DNA from: Candidatus Latescibacterota bacterium
GTDB taxonomy: Bacteria; Blakebacterota; Blakebacteria; Blakebacterales; Blakebacteraceae
Direction: 5' to 3'
Length of the DNA: 6,073 bases
NCBI GenBank assembly: GCA_023135015.1
Contig: JAGLTZ010000173.1
Coordinates: 1 to 6,073, forward strand
Positions 5,459 through 6,073 of the stretch are shown one piece after another (position 1 is the stretch's first letter; every line of letters begins with the position of its first letter). The position numbers were made by a program, and so were the translations under genes. The notes under the pieces are model-generated. The model was not told the origin of the DNA, ran no database searches, and saw nothing but the letters and a program-made list of their open reading frames with translations.

Positions 5459-6073
5459 ATGGCGGCGGGAACCACCATTGTCATCTTTGGCGCCTCGGGC
5501 GACCTAACGCAGCGCAAGCTCGTCCCCGCGTTGTTCAGCCAGTACAGTAAAGGCCGGCTACCATCAGAATTCTCGATAGTCGGCTTTGCACGGCGTGAGA
5601 AATCCCACGATGATTTCCGCGAGCACCTGCGGGAGGGTCTGGAGCAGTTATCGGGCCGGGAGTATGACGGTGGGAAATGGGAGGAGTTCGCCTCCCGTAT
5701 CTGGTACTCGAGGGGCAACGTCAACGAAGTGGCTGATCTCGAGCAGTTGAGAACTCTGCTGGAGGAGTTGGAAAAGGGCCCGGCCGACCGCCTCTACTAC
5801 ATGGCGACCGCACCGGGCCTTTTTTCGACAATAGCCGGGCAGCTGGGAGAAACAGGGATGGCTCGTGAGGAGGACGTCTTCCGGCGACTGATTGTCGAAA
5901 AACCGTTCGGGCATGATCTGACATCAGCGCAGCAGCTGAACAGGGCGCTTCACGCGGTTTTCAATGAGGATCAGATCTACCGCATAGACCACTACCTGGG
6001 GAAGGAGACGGCGCAGAATATACTCTTCTTCCGCTTTGCAAATACCCTCTTCGAGCTTGGATGGAACCGCAAC
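5459..6073 (+). CDS. zwf: Glucose-6-phosphate 1-dehydrogenase (3' partial)
   Basis: Oxidises glucose 6-phosphate to 6-phosphoglucono-1,5-lactone with NADP+ or NAD+, the entry step of the oxidative pentose phosphate and Entner-Doudoroff routes. The frame runs from ATG 5459 to the end of the window: 205 codons of a usual ~490-510. Visible motifs are the cofactor-binding FGASGDLTQRKLVPAL (10-25), Arg45 after the second beta strand (the type of residue that contacts the NADP 2'-phosphate), YYMATAP (113-119), the EKPFG loop with Lys148, and the active-site signature RIDHYLGKE (175-183) with Asp177 and the substrate-binding His178. The N-terminus is short, with the Rossmann strand beginning at residue 6, as in many bacteria. 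It is one base downstream of the gnd stop, in the same operon. The second domain and anything after it, such as a 6-phosphogluconolactonase gene, lie outside the window. Identity is secure. Confidence 0.95.
   Translation, partial: MAAGTTIVIFGASGDLTQRKLVPALFSQYSKGRLPSEFSIVGFARREKSHDDFREHLREGLEQLSGREYDGGKWEEFASRIWYSRGNVNEVADLEQLRTLLEELEKGPADRLYYMATAPGLFSTIAGQLGETGMAREEDVFRRLIVEKPFGHDLTSAQQLNRALHAVFNEDQIYRIDHYLGKETAQNILFFRFANTLFELGWNRN

Noticed and set aside
1..6073. CRISPR arrays, tRNAs, insertion-sequence ends, phage or toxin-antitoxin genes
   Set aside because: No regularly spaced repeats, cloverleaf-like sequences, transposase or integrase motifs, or small gene pairs were seen on either strand.

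Overview
The window (6,073 bases, roughly 55-57 % G+C by eye, with A+T-rich gaps between genes) looks like chromosomal DNA of a free-living, carbohydrate-degrading bacterium. A GH127/aldose-epimerase polypeptide, an exported GH2 glycosidase, a stand-alone STAS protein of the 'NSxG' type and a short-form 6-phosphogluconate dehydrogenase paired with zwf fit best with the Bacteroidota/Gemmatimonadota/Latescibacterota-like part of bacterial diversity. That placement is an inference from gene style only. No tRNA, rRNA, CRISPR array, insertion sequence, integrase or phage gene is visible. No gene-free stretch exceeds 300 bases; the largest gap is about 168 bases.

Layout. (1) Bases 2-2122, plus strand: a 5'-truncated gene whose product joins the C-terminal part of a GH127 beta-L-arabinofuranosidase-like enzyme to a complete aldose 1-epimerase (galactose mutarotase) without a stop or linker. 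(2) An 83-base A+T-rich gap holds a perfect 17-bp palindrome overlapping a TATAAT box. (3) Bases 2206-2568, plus: a small STAS-domain anti-sigma-factor antagonist. (4) Bases 2569-4377, minus: a GH2 glycoside hydrolase with a signal peptide, convergent with the STAS gene and abutting it with no spacer. (5) A 168-base divergent intergenic region. (6) Bases 4546-5457, plus: 6-phosphogluconate dehydrogenase, GTG start. (7) Bases 5459 to the window end, plus: glucose-6-phosphate dehydrogenase, 3'-truncated, one base after the previous stop.

How the parts may work together. The GH127/epimerase protein and the GH2 enzyme would release and anomerically equilibrate sugars such as L-arabinose or galactose from plant-type glycans. 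The gnd-zwf pair is the oxidative pentose phosphate branch, producing reduced nicotinamide cofactor and ribulose 5-phosphate. The STAS protein is probably a phosphorylation-controlled partner-switching component whose kinase and sigma factor are not in the window.

I see no clear new multi-gene system. The most notable item is the in-frame GH127-mutarotase fusion, which must be separated from a one-base indel in the assembly because the alternative frame would give a classic ATGA gene overlap at exactly that junction.
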